From: Sinorhizobium sp. B11
GTDB lineage: Bacteria > Pseudomonadota > Alphaproteobacteria > Rhizobiales > Rhizobiaceae
Direction: 5' to 3'
Length of the DNA stretch: 64,000 nucleotides
NCBI GenBank assembly: GCA_039725955.1
Contig: CP091034.1
Span: 3,596,001-3,660,000, forward strand
Position numbers and translations under genes: made by a program
Shown: positions 52,171-60,580 of the stretch, piece after piece
Position numbering within the stretch: position 1 is the first letter of the stretch
Layout: each line of letters opens with the position of its first letter
The notes under the pieces: generated by a model
Seen by the model: the letters and a program-made list of their open reading frames with translations, nothing else
Told to the model about the DNA's origin: nothing
The model's database searches: none

Positions 52171-52496
52171 TGCCGGTCTTTTTCCTCATGCGCTGCCTGC
52201 ATCATCAAGGGCAGGATACCGCCCGCGACCTGCAGCGCGCGGCCCATCGCGCCTGGGTCCAATCCGGTGGCGAAGGCCTCGCGGTGGTGCTGATCGGCTC
52301 TGCCTTGCACGATGACAATGGAGCTTCTATCGGCAATTTCGGCATACTGGAGACGGCAGGCCTTGCCGAAGCAAAAGCCTTTGCTGAAGGCGACCCTTTC
52401 AACAAGGCAGGCATTGTGGCAAAGATCGAACTTACGCCATTGCCGGCGACATTCCAGGCCGGGCGCATCAGCGATCCGATGACACCAAGGACATAG
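52170..52496 (+). CDS. YCII-domain protein
   Basis: 108 aa, start overlapping the ligB stop. The AEGDPFNKAG segment and short alpha-beta layout are typical of YciI-like proteins, a fold related to muconolactone isomerase. It could isomerise a ring-cleavage product or detoxify it; no activity can be assigned. Confidence 0.8.
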   Translation: MPVFFLMRCLHHQGQDTARDLQRAAHRAWVQSGGEGLAVVLIGSALHDDNGASIGNFGILETAGLAEAKAFAEGDPFNKAGIVAKIELTPLPATFQAGRISDPMTPRT

Positions 52497-52542
52497 AATT
52501 CGAGTTCCGCACCAGCGGGAGGAGGTGCCCCGGAGAGGGGCA

Positions 52543-52621
52543 GATGAGGGGGCTGGCAAAGCAAGGTAGGGAACGATCGAAACGAGAGTGACGGTCGCTT
52601 GTGCGCTAAGGCCCCCTCATC
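52543..52621. repeat. Inverted repeat element between convergent operons
   Basis: GATGAGGGGGC (52543-52553) and GCCCCCTCATC (52611-52621) are perfect 11-bp arms 57 nt apart. The left flank (GGTGCCCCGGAGAGGGGCA) resembles dispersed intergenic elements I know from rhizobia. It may act as a bidirectional terminator. Confidence 0.45.
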
Positions 52622-52648
52622 CGCGCTATGCGGTCCCGAACCGATTGC

Positions 52649-53515
52649 TCACCCCTTCTGGGGCTTCCGCCGCAATTCCAGCACACGTCCGACAGTTTCT
52701 TCCAGCCCGCCAGTCTGCCCGAGACCGCACGCTCCGATGCGTTCCTGCACCTCGGCAATCTCCATCGCCAACCCGCCACGAAGCCCAAGCGCATCGAGCG
52801 TCGCAGCGCTTTCGCGCATCTCTGCCGCCCGCCGGCGCCCATGTCGCGTCGTGCGCTCCATCTGATATTCGGCAAATTGCGGCCAGTTGAGGCCAGGGAA
52901 AGAACCGGAAAGAGATGAAAGGATTTCTTCGTAGCAACCTGACGCCTTCGCCGCGAGCAAGGCCTCGACTGTGATCGCCTCCAATCCCTTGACGAATAGC
53001 GAGCGCACCATCTTGATTGCTGTCGCAGCACCAGCTGCCGGCCCCGCAATCTCGGCAGAAAACCCAAGGGCCAGAAGCTCCGGCAGCAACCTCTCAGCAG
53101 GAGCACCGGCAAGTAAAACGGGCGTCTGGTGTTTGCGCGGATGGACCGGCGCCATGACAGCCATGTCGAGATAATCGCCGCCTGCGGCTTCCACGGCGGC
53201 TGCCGTCTCCCGCTTTCGGCCTGGTGAAACGGAATTGATATCAATCATCACCTGCCCCTGCCGCAGATGTGGCAGGAGCGGTTCGACGGCAAGCAGGCTC
53301 TGGTCGGCGGTCACAGCGCTGAACACCCAATCCGCTTCCGAAAGTCCCGCGATGCCCTCGGAAATCTCGGCGCCACGAGCGCGCATCGCCTCGCGTATAG
53401 CTTCGTCCCCTGAGGCGAGAAGGATATCATAAGCGATGAAATTCAAACCCGGCCGGCTCAACCCTTCATGAAAGGCTCTTGCTGCTTCGCCATAGCCCAG
53501 AAACCCGATCCTCAT
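52649..53515 (-). CDS. NAD(P)-binding 6-phosphogluconate dehydrogenase-like oxidoreductase
   Basis: 288 aa. N-terminal Rossmann GFLGYGEAARAFHEGL, then DINSVSPGRKRETA and, in the helical domain, KMVRSLFVKGLEA, whose Lys matches the catalytic residue of beta-hydroxyacid dehydrogenases (DUF1932 type). Last gene of the GalB-C-D series. Not related to LigC; it may oxidise a hydroxy acid from the pathway. Confidence 0.8.
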   Translation of the reverse strand: MRIGFLGYGEAARAFHEGLSRPGLNFIAYDILLASGDEAIREAMRARGAEISEGIAGLSEADWVFSAVTADQSLLAVEPLLPHLRQGQVMIDINSVSPGRKRETAAAVEAAGGDYLDMAVMAPVHPRKHQTPVLLAGAPAERLLPELLALGFSAEIAGPAAGAATAIKMVRSLFVKGLEAITVEALLAAKASGCYEEILSSLSGSFPGLNWPQFAEYQMERTTRHGRRRAAEMRESAATLDALGLRGGLAMEIAEVQERIGACGLGQTGGLEETVGRVLELRRKPQKG

Positions 53516-53566
53516 CTCAGTCTCCTATTTTGCGAAGGACCACGCCGCGACGAGACGCTGCCGCAA

Positions 53567-54625
53567 TCACGCAAAGACAAATCCGTCGAAGAGCTTGCGG
53601 GCGGTGCGCAGCACTGCGGCATTGCTCACGGCGCCGCTCCTGATCGTCGCGATCACGCTCATTTCTCCGGTCGGATGTTCGACCGAGATCAGTTTCTCGT
53701 CGCCATCAGGCACGACAGCCAGTTGCGCCGCCGGCCCTTCAGGCAGAAGGCAGGCTGTCGCAACGCTGACGGCACCGAGCACGCCGATCGCATCATGGCA
53801 GCGATGCGGAATGAAGGTGCGCGTCGAGATCGCACCCCCGGCCCTTGCGCGCGAAACCATTGTCATCTTCGGCAGCGATTTCTTCGCGACATCGCCGAGA
53901 TTCATCATCGGCCCCGCCCGTAGCCGGATCGCCTCCAGCTTCGATTTGAGGTCTCCATTGGCTTCGAGCACGTCAGGCGTTTCTGTCCCGTCGATACCGA
54001 GATCACTGGCCAGCATGACGACACAGGGCATGCCGTTGTCGATCAACGTGCATTCGATGCCCTCGATAACGTCAACGACACGGCCGGTGGGCAACAGGGC
54101 TCCGCAGCTCGAGCCCGCCGTATCCGCAAAGGTGATCGGCACCGCCGCGGCCGTGCCTGGCACGCCATCGATGCGCGCATACCCCGCATAGGTCACCCGC
54201 CGATCCGGCGTGGCAATCTTCGCGGTGGCGATCTGTCCGGTGTTTTCCATGAAGATACGCACTTCGGTCTGCCCGTCCCGGGCCTCGATCAGACCGCGCT
54301 CGATGGCAAAGGGGCCGACACCGGCAAGGATGTTGCCGCAGTTCTGCGCATCGGTGACGATAGGCTCATCAACAAAGACCTGCAGGAAGAGATAGTCGAT
54401 ATCGACGCCGGGCCGCTCGGATCGCTTGACGACCGCGATCTTTGAGGTCAGCGGATCGGCTCCACCCATGCCGTCGATCTGCCGCGGATCGGGCGAGCCC
54501 ATGACCCGCAGCAGAAATCCGTCACGATCCTCAGGCAGATCTTCCGCCAGGAAATAGCCGCCCTTGGAGGTTCCGCCGCGCATCCACATGCAGCGCACGC
54601 CTTCCCCAGCGCTGGGCCTAGACAT
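53567..54625 (-). CDS. galD: 4-oxalomesaconate tautomerase, PrpF family
   Basis: 352 aa. PrpF-family motifs: CMWMRGGTSKGGYF with the catalytic-type Lys, GMGGADPLTSKIAVV, CGNILAGVGPFAIE, and the C-terminal EHPTGEMSV. In P. putida and Sphingobium this enzyme (GalD/LigU) converts keto to enol 4-oxalomesaconate. It overlaps galC by 8 bases. Confidence 0.87.
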   Translation of the reverse strand: MSRPSAGEGVRCMWMRGGTSKGGYFLAEDLPEDRDGFLLRVMGSPDPRQIDGMGGADPLTSKIAVVKRSERPGVDIDYLFLQVFVDEPIVTDAQNCGNILAGVGPFAIERGLIEARDGQTEVRIFMENTGQIATAKIATPDRRVTYAGYARIDGVPGTAAAVPITFADTAGSSCGALLPTGRVVDVIEGIECTLIDNGMPCVVMLASDLGIDGTETPDVLEANGDLKSKLEAIRLRAGPMMNLGDVAKKSLPKMTMVSRARAGGAISTRTFIPHRCHDAIGVLGAVSVATACLLPEGPAAQLAVVPDGDEKLISVEHPTGEMSVIATIRSGAVSNAAVLRTARKLFDGFVFA

Positions 54626-55289
54626 ATTTCAGCCCCTTCTCCGCCAGCCGTTCGCGCATCCTGTAGATATCGAGCCCGAGCTCGCCTGCGGCCAGCCGCC
54701 GGCGCTTCTCCTCTTCCGCCGCGAGCCGCTGTTCCGCCTTGTCAGCAATGTCGGCCGCCTCCTCCCGCCGCACCACGCAGACGCCGTCATCGTCGGCGAC
54801 GATCACATCGCCCGGATTGACGAGCGCTCCGGCACAGACGACGGGTACATTGACCGAGCCCAGCGTCTCCTTGACGGTGCCCTGCGCAAAGATCGCCTTC
54901 GACCAGACCGGAAAATTCATCGCCTTGAGATCCGCGACGTCACGCACCCCGGCGTCGATGATGAGCCCGCGGCAGCCTCGCGCCATGGCCGAGGTCGCCA
55001 GGAGATCGCCGAAATAGCCGTCCTCGCAGGGGCTGGTCGGCGCAAGTAGCAGGAGATCGCCCGCTCTGATCTGCTCGATCGCAACATGGAGCATCCAGTT
55101 GTCGCCCGGTGGAGCAGAAATGGTCACCGCGCTCGCGGCAATCCTCGCGCCCGGATAGATCGGTCGCATGTAGCTTGCGAGCAGGCCCTTGCGGCCCTGC
55201 GCCTCGTGAACCGTCGCCACGCCGCAGGCAGCGAGGCGATCGATGACGGATTGTTCCGCCCGCTGAACATTCTGAACAACGACACCCAT
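54618..55289 (-). CDS. galC: 4-carboxy-4-hydroxy-2-oxoadipate aldolase
   Basis: 223 aa from ATG at 55289, which overlaps the galB stop (ATGA). RraA/HMG-aldolase fold: VATVHEAQGRKGLL, ISAPPGDNWM, SPCEDGYFGDLLAT, IIDAGVRDVADL (Arg and metal Asp) and VNVPVVCAGALVNPGDVIV. It matches the GalC/LigK family closely and splits the C6 acid to pyruvate and oxaloacetate, the last pathway step. Confidence 0.9.
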   Translation of the reverse strand: MGVVVQNVQRAEQSVIDRLAACGVATVHEAQGRKGLLASYMRPIYPGARIAASAVTISAPPGDNWMLHVAIEQIRAGDLLLLAPTSPCEDGYFGDLLATSAMARGCRGLIIDAGVRDVADLKAMNFPVWSKAIFAQGTVKETLGSVNVPVVCAGALVNPGDVIVADDDGVCVVRREEAADIADKAEQRLAAEEEKRRRLAAGELGLDIYRMRERLAEKGLKYV

Positions 55290-56017
55290 CAGAGCTCGTC
55301 CACCGTTCGCGGAAAGACTGACTGGAAGCCTTCCGCATGCGTCGCCTTGCGACCGCCCGACTGGCCTCCGGAATTGCGCATGAAATGGTTGCCGCGGTTT
55401 TCGGCGACATTCTTGTAATAGTGCCAGAGGTGCTCCTGCCCCTCCATGCACTGGATCGCCGCCCACTTCTTCTCCCAGACCGCCGAAATATCGAGGAAGA
55501 CGTCGGGTTTCCATTCCATCTGCTCGGTCTGATGTGGCTCGAAGAGATAGAGCTGCGGCGCGCCGAGGACCTTCTCGCCGGGATTATGGCCCCAGGCCTG
55601 CGCGATCATCCGCGCCTCGAGCGCCACCTGCGTCGCGTACATATGGTCGGTATTGTAGGGATCCCACTTGGAATGGCTGAGCATGAATTCCGGCTGCACG
55701 GCACGGATAACATCGACCAGCCGGAACTTTGCCTCCTGATCGACGACCAGCGGATAGTCGCCGAGATCGAAGAACTGGATGTCGTGCACGCCGAGCGCCT
55801 TGGCGGCATTCTCGGCCTCGACACGCCGAGCCGCCTTCACCTTCTCCAGCGTCATCCCGGCATGCTTCCAGAGCTTGGCGCTCTCGCCGCGTTCGCCATA
55901 GGACAGGCAGAGAACGGTGACCTCGTAGCCCTTTTCCTGATGCAGCGCGATAGCACCGCCGCATCGCCAGACGAAATCCGCCGAATGCGCGCTGATGACC
56001 AAGGCCGTCTTCGCCAT
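55289..56017 (-). CDS. galB: 4-oxalomesaconate hydratase, PIG-L-fold (GalB type)
   Basis: 242 aa. It starts TALVISAHSADFVWRCGGAI; the His and Asp of HSAD match the zinc site of GalB. VTVLCLSYGERGESAKLWK, DPYNTDHMYATQVALEARMI, LFEPHQTEQMEWKPD and EGFQSVFPRT follow P. putida GalB closely. It hydrates the enol form to carboxyhydroxyoxoadipate. Unrelated in fold to LigJ. Between the VOC dioxygenase (3 bp) and galC. Confidence 0.9.
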   Translation of the reverse strand: MAKTALVISAHSADFVWRCGGAIALHQEKGYEVTVLCLSYGERGESAKLWKHAGMTLEKVKAARRVEAENAAKALGVHDIQFFDLGDYPLVVDQEAKFRLVDVIRAVQPEFMLSHSKWDPYNTDHMYATQVALEARMIAQAWGHNPGEKVLGAPQLYLFEPHQTEQMEWKPDVFLDISAVWEKKWAAIQCMEGQEHLWHYYKNVAENRGNHFMRNSGGQSGGRKATHAEGFQSVFPRTVDEL

Positions 56018-56020
56018 GAA

Positions 56021-56980
56021 CTAGTCCTTCCTCGCCACGGGGGGCGTGCCATGCGTGTGAAATGTCTCGATCGTCTTCAGGCCCCAGGCCTGGCCCTTCT
56101 TGCGCTCGGTCTCCGTCCAGGTGACGGTCGGCCAGTCGGGCCTCAGGATCAGTCGCGCCCCGGCATTGGCGAGCTCGACGCGATTGCCCGCCGGCTCCCA
56201 GACATAGAGGAAGAAGGTGCCCTGGATTGCATGCTTGTGCGGGCCGGTTTCAATGTGGACGCCGTTTTCGAGGAAGATATCTGCCGCGCGCAGAATGTCC
56301 TCGCGCTGATCGACGGCGTAGGTAACGTGGTGAAACCGCCCCCTCGCCCCGGTATGGTCCTCGGAATAGGCGATATCATAGGTCTTGTTGTTGACAGTGA
56401 ACCAGCAGCCGCCAAGCCGTCCATTGTCGAGCTGGATCTGCTCCGTCACACGGCTGCCGAGTGCCCTGGTCATGAAATCACGGATCGCCCTGACATCGCT
56501 TGCAAGCAGGTTCAGATGGTCGAGCCGGCGTGGGCTGGCGCCACGCCCATGATAGCGCTGGGCAATATTCTTCAGCGCCGGACGCTCCCCGTCAGGGGCC
56601 TCGTAGACATGCGTGTCGTAGTAGAGCTCGAAAACATGACCGTCCGGATCGGTGAAGCGATAGGCGCGGCCATGTCCGGCATCGCCCTCCACCCAGCCGA
56701 TGCCGCAGCCCATCTCCTCGATCACTTTCACTCGCCGCTCCAGGGCTTCCGGAGACGAGGCGCGATAGCCGACATGACCGACACCCGTTGTGTGATGGCG
56801 CACGAGCTTCAGCGTATGGAATTCGTAATCGTCGAAAGCGCGCAGATAGGCGACGCCGTCTTCGATCAGGCTCGGCGTCAACCCGTAGACCCGCGTGAAG
56901 AAATCGAGGCTTTCGTCGAAGCGGTCGCTGTAGAGCTCAACATGCCCGAGATGAGCGACATCGAAGCAAGGCTCGGTCAT
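56021..56980 (-). CDS. Type I (VOC) extradiol dioxygenase, catechol 2,3-dioxygenase-like
   Basis: 319 aa from ATG at 56980. Two VOC modules; the iron ligands expected in the second module are visible: His in RLDHLNLL, His in RFHHVTYAVD, Glu in GNRVELANAG. First gene of the operon leading into galB-C-D. A second ring-cleaving enzyme of another fold beside LigAB suggests a different catechol-type intermediate; its substrate is unknown. Confidence 0.85.
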   Translation of the reverse strand: MTEPCFDVAHLGHVELYSDRFDESLDFFTRVYGLTPSLIEDGVAYLRAFDDYEFHTLKLVRHHTTGVGHVGYRASSPEALERRVKVIEEMGCGIGWVEGDAGHGRAYRFTDPDGHVFELYYDTHVYEAPDGERPALKNIAQRYHGRGASPRRLDHLNLLASDVRAIRDFMTRALGSRVTEQIQLDNGRLGGCWFTVNNKTYDIAYSEDHTGARGRFHHVTYAVDQREDILRAADIFLENGVHIETGPHKHAIQGTFFLYVWEPAGNRVELANAGARLILRPDWPTVTWTETERKKGQAWGLKTIETFHTHGTPPVARKD

Positions 56981-57318
56981 GGGCCAAAACCCCAAGCGAC
57001 GGCTTCGTCGGCTTTCAAAAATCTCATGACAAACCTCCTCGCAGGCGGATGCCTCCACGCTCACCTGTCGTTGAAGACACTAGGAAGGTTGGCAGCGGCG
57101 GGCAATTTCGTTCTGCTGACGGGTCATAAGCTGAGGTTACAGATCGATACGGAGCTAATCTGACAGGAGCGATTCCATTCCAGAGAATGCATACTTTCTG
57201 ACTGAGGTCGTGACGAATTTATCGTGTTTTCATATCAAATCGACTCACAGTGATTGAAATAGAATTCATTATGTATACATTTTGAAAGGCGTGGAGGACG
57301 CCGAAAGGGAGCGATGGA
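56981..57318. promoter_or_regulatory. Divergent promoter region between the ring-cleavage operon and metF
   Basis: 338 bp without a convincing gene. It holds the perfect palindrome at 57271-57280 near metF and ATGCATACTT at 57187-57196, which matches 8 of 10 bases of ATGTATACAT and may serve the minus-strand operon. Nothing else stands out. Confidence 0.5.
57271..57280. promoter_or_regulatory. GntR regulon palindrome, site 4 (metF / dioxygenase operon)
   Basis: Perfect ATGTATACAT 38 bp upstream of metF, in an AT-rich stretch that probably holds its promoter. Confidence 0.7.
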
Positions 57319-58239
57319 ATGGCTTTGTTGAATTTTACCGGCAAATCCAGGGAGCTTACTCCGGAGCCGGAATTCGCAGACATGATCGCGGGTTGGTCGA
57401 TCGAGGTCATGCCACGCACGGCCGCCAAGGTTGACGATTTTCGCGAACTCCTGCCGGCCGGGACTCGCGTCTATATCGCTCACCTCGACGGCACCCCGAT
57501 CGAGGATATGGTGGCCACAGCAAGACGGCTGAACCGACAGGGCTTTCCGGTCATGCCGCATCTGCCGGCGCGCAGCATTCGTGATGTCAGCACATTGGCG
57601 GACTGGCTGGAACGATATCGCAGCGAAGCCGATGTTCGCCAGGCTCTCCTGCTCGGTGGCGGCAGGGCCACGCCTGTCGGCGATTTTCACAGTTCCATGC
57701 AATTGGTCGAGACCGGGCTTTTCGACCATCACGGCTTCACCCATCTGCATTTTGCCGGTCATCCGGAAGGCAGCCGCGATGTCGATCCGAACGGATCAAC
57801 TGCCATGGCCGATCGGGCACTGCGCTGGAAGCAGGATCTCGCTTCCCGAACCGACGCCAGGCTTGCTATCACCACTCAATTCACCTTCGATCCTCAGCCT
57901 GTCATCGACTGGGCCGAACGCATCCAGGCAGCCGGCGTCACCATGCCCATCCATGTCGGCATTGCCGGTCCTGCCAGGCTGCAGACGCTGATCAAATACG
58001 CCATCTCCTGCGGCATCGGCCCCTCCATGAAGGTGCTGCAGAAGCGCGCCATGGACATGAGCAAGCTGCTGCTCCCCTATGAACCGACCGATCTTGTCGC
58101 CGCCTTTGCCGATTACAAGGCAAGAAGGCCTGAAAGCCTTATCAGTCAACTGCACATCTTCCCACTCGGCGGCATCCAGGTGGCGGCTGACTGGATGAAC
58201 AAACACCGTTCCGCCGAAACTCCTATCGCGCTACCCTGA
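57319..58239 (+). CDS. metF: Methylenetetrahydrofolate reductase, MetF-like
   Basis: 306 aa. IEVMPRTAAKVDDFRELLP, GFPVMPHLPARSI, LLLGGGRATPVGDFHSSMQL, HFAGHPEGSRDVDPNGS and IPIHVGIAGPARLQTLIKYA follow the short MTHFR type found with LigM in sphingomonads rather than E. coli MetF. It would reoxidise the 5-methyl-THF made by LigM. The shared operator supports the link. AGGGAGCG precedes the start. Confidence 0.85.
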   Translation: MALLNFTGKSRELTPEPEFADMIAGWSIEVMPRTAAKVDDFRELLPAGTRVYIAHLDGTPIEDMVATARRLNRQGFPVMPHLPARSIRDVSTLADWLERYRSEADVRQALLLGGGRATPVGDFHSSMQLVETGLFDHHGFTHLHFAGHPEGSRDVDPNGSTAMADRALRWKQDLASRTDARLAITTQFTFDPQPVIDWAERIQAAGVTMPIHVGIAGPARLQTLIKYAISCGIGPSMKVLQKRAMDMSKLLLPYEPTDLVAAFADYKARRPESLISQLHIFPLGGIQVAADWMNKHRSAETPIALP

Positions 58240-58272
58240 CGCGGCCCGGGCTGCGGGCTTTCAGGAAGAGCC

Positions 58273-59469
58273 ATGTCGAAGCCGATCCATCCGAACCTCC
58301 GCCACATCAGGCTCTTCACTGCTTGCGCAGAGACCAGCTCGCTGACATCGGCCGCGAGCGCCCTTGGCATCACCCAGCCGGCGGCGTCTCAGGCCCTGCG
58401 GCGGTTGGAAGAGCTTCTGGACGCGACCCTGATCGAACGCGATACCATGGCACTGTCGGCGGAAGGAAAGATCGTCCTGCCGCGGTTCCGCCGCCTCTGC
58501 GACCTTATCCGCCAGGCATGCATATCGACCGCGAAAGCGGCAATCGACATCACCGAGGCGCGTCTGACATGGCCGCACCTGTACGCCATCACTTCCTTTG
58601 CCGAGCACGGCAGCTTCAGCGCCGCAGCGCGCATGCTGGAACAATCGGAGCCGGCCGTGCAGCGCGCGGCGCGCGAGGCCGAAGCCGTTATCGGCATTGC
58701 CCTCTTCGAAAATTTCGGTCGCAACGTCCGCTTGACGGTTGCAGGACTTTCCGCCGCTCGCTGGTTCAGCCTGGCGCTAGCTGAATTCGAAAGCCTGCGC
58801 GACGAACTCCAGGAGGCCCACAATCACTATGCCGGCCGTATTTCGATCGGTACCCTGCCGCTGACCCGAACCTTCCTGGTGCCTGACGTAATCGCGCATC
58901 TTGCCAACCGCCATCCGCTCGCGCGCTTCGAAATCGTGGAGGGCAGCTACGCGGTGCTGATAGACGATCTCGAGCGAGGTCGCGTCGATATCCTTGTCGG
59001 TGCGCTGCGCAAAAACCTCGTCTCGAAAACCCTGCATCAGGAACCGCTCTTCGATTTCGAACTCAGCATCGTCGGGCGCGCCGACCATCCGCTGACGCGG
59101 CATCGCGGGATCACCCCTGACGATCTCGCTGACTACCCCTGGGTCGTCGCCCGCCGCGATACGCCTTCGCGCGAAACATTCAACGCAATGGCAGCAACCT
59201 TCCCGAAGGACAAACCCGCCCGCCAGAGCGTCGAGACCGGCTCGCTCAATGCCATCAGGGGCGTGCTCCTGAAATCCGATCACCTCGCCCTGCTCTCACG
59301 CCACCAGATCCGTTATGAGTTGGAGGCAGGCTTCCTCGCGACGGTGGACCATCCGCTGTCCGGTTCCCGCCGTCCCGTCGGCGTCACGTTACGCCGCCAT
59401 TGGCTGCCGACCGCTCTCCAGGCGGAATTTCTTTCTCTGCTCAGAAAACATTCGGCAGAACTCATCTAG
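58273..59469 (+). CDS. LysR-family regulator with tandem N-terminal HTH segments
   Basis: 398 aa, about 100 longer than usual. The first HTH is at residues 8-65 (LFTACAETSSLTSAASALGI, TQPAASQALRRLEELL). A second LysR-like HTH follows at about 98-155 (AITSFAEHGSFSAAARMLEQ, SEPAVQRAAREAEAVIG), then a standard effector domain. It lies 33 bp after metF and before the hydroxyacid dehydrogenase. The second unit seems the better match to the linker and effector that follow. Confidence 0.85.
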   Translation: MSKPIHPNLRHIRLFTACAETSSLTSAASALGITQPAASQALRRLEELLDATLIERDTMALSAEGKIVLPRFRRLCDLIRQACISTAKAAIDITEARLTWPHLYAITSFAEHGSFSAAARMLEQSEPAVQRAAREAEAVIGIALFENFGRNVRLTVAGLSAARWFSLALAEFESLRDELQEAHNHYAGRISIGTLPLTRTFLVPDVIAHLANRHPLARFEIVEGSYAVLIDDLERGRVDILVGALRKNLVSKTLHQEPLFDFELSIVGRADHPLTRHRGITPDDLADYPWVVARRDTPSRETFNAMAATFPKDKPARQSVETGSLNAIRGVLLKSDHLALLSRHQIRYELEAGFLATVDHPLSGSRRPVGVTLRRHWLPTALQAEFLSLLRKHSAELI

Positions 59470-59576
59470 CCCAAACGTCTTTCACGATTGCGCGAGCGGC
59501 CCCCATGTTCTCGGAATATGCGGTAATGGTTCTCTGGCCGGGACAGCCAGTAACGATGTTTCATGGAGTTCTTCGA

Positions 59577-60548
59577 ATGCTTTTACGCTGCGCCATTCTC
59601 GATGATTATCAGCGCGTCGCCCTGTCCATGGCCAACTGGAGCAGCATCGAGGCGAAGGTCGAGATCGACTGTTTCAACGACGGTGTCGCAGACACAGACG
59701 CCCTCATTGCCCGGCTCGCAGACTACGAGATCATCGTCGCCATGCGGGAGCGCACCGTCTTTGATGCCGAACGCCTTGGCCGCCTGCCGAAGCTCAAACT
59801 GCTGATCACGACCGGCATGGCCAACGCCTCGATCGACATGGCCGCTGCCGCCCGTCTCGGCATCACCGTTGCCGGTACAGGCGGCTTCGTCGGTTCGGCC
59901 GCGGAACTCACTTGGGCGCTGCTGATGGCGATGGTTCGCCATATCCCCTCGGAAGTCGCCAATTTCCGCGCAGCAAAGGACCCATGGCAACTGTCGGTCG
60001 GGCGCGACCTCAGGGGCCTGACGCTCGGCGTCGCCGGTCTTGGCAAGCTCGGCCAGCAGGTTGCTGCTTACGGCCGCGCTTTCGGCATGAACGTTATCGG
60101 CTGGTCGCGCTCCAACACGCCGGAGAACAGTGCCGAACTGGGCATCGGCTATGCCGCTACCCTCGACGAATTGCTGCGCGCCGCCGATATCGCCTCGTTG
60201 CATCTGACCCTGAATGCGGAAACGACAGGCATCATCGGCAAGCGCGAGCTCAGCCTGATGAAGCCGGGCGCCATCCTCCTCAACACATCCCGAGGGCCGC
60301 TTGTCGACGAGCAATCACTGATAGCAGCACTGGAAAGCGGCCATCTCGGCGGCGCCGGCCTCGATGTTTTCGACGCGGAGCCGCTGCCCACAAATCACGC
60401 CTTTCGGCGGCTCGCCAATGTCGTGGCAACCCCGCATCTCGGCTATGTGACGGAAGAAACCTATCGCATTTTCTATGGGGACGCGGTGGAGGATATCGCA
60501 GGCTGGATCGACGGAAAGCCATTGCGTGTCCTCAATGCAGAGCATTGA
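59577..60548 (+). CDS. D-2-hydroxyacid dehydrogenase
   Basis: 323 aa from ATG at 59577 (GGAG upstream). The NAD-binding motif GVAGLGKLGQQVAAYGRAFG and catalytic Arg (TSRGPLVDEQS), Glu (FDAEPLP) and His (ATPHLGYVTEE) are all present. It reduces a 2-keto acid or oxidises a D-2-hydroxy acid with NAD(H). Follows the double-HTH LysR gene; ends with a good terminator. Confidence 0.9.
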   Translation: MLLRCAILDDYQRVALSMANWSSIEAKVEIDCFNDGVADTDALIARLADYEIIVAMRERTVFDAERLGRLPKLKLLITTGMANASIDMAAAARLGITVAGTGGFVGSAAELTWALLMAMVRHIPSEVANFRAAKDPWQLSVGRDLRGLTLGVAGLGKLGQQVAAYGRAFGMNVIGWSRSNTPENSAELGIGYAATLDELLRAADIASLHLTLNAETTGIIGKRELSLMKPGAILLNTSRGPLVDEQSLIAALESGHLGGAGLDVFDAEPLPTNHAFRRLANVVATPHLGYVTEETYRIFYGDAVEDIAGWIDGKPLRVLNAEH

Positions 60549-60552
60549 GGGG

Positions 60553-60578
60553 CTCCCCGCTTTGCAGCGGGGAGTTTT
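60553..60578 (+). terminator. Intrinsic terminator after the hydroxyacid dehydrogenase
   Basis: CTCCCCGCT and AGCGGGGAG form a 9-bp stem with loop TTGC, followed by TTTTC, 5 bp after the stop codon. Confidence 0.8.
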
Positions 60579-60580
60579 CG

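Noticed and set aside
55337..57163. 608-codon open frame on the plus strand across galB and the VOC dioxygenase
   Set aside because: It spans two well-supported minus-strand genes and their junction, with no family features; a shadow of codon bias.
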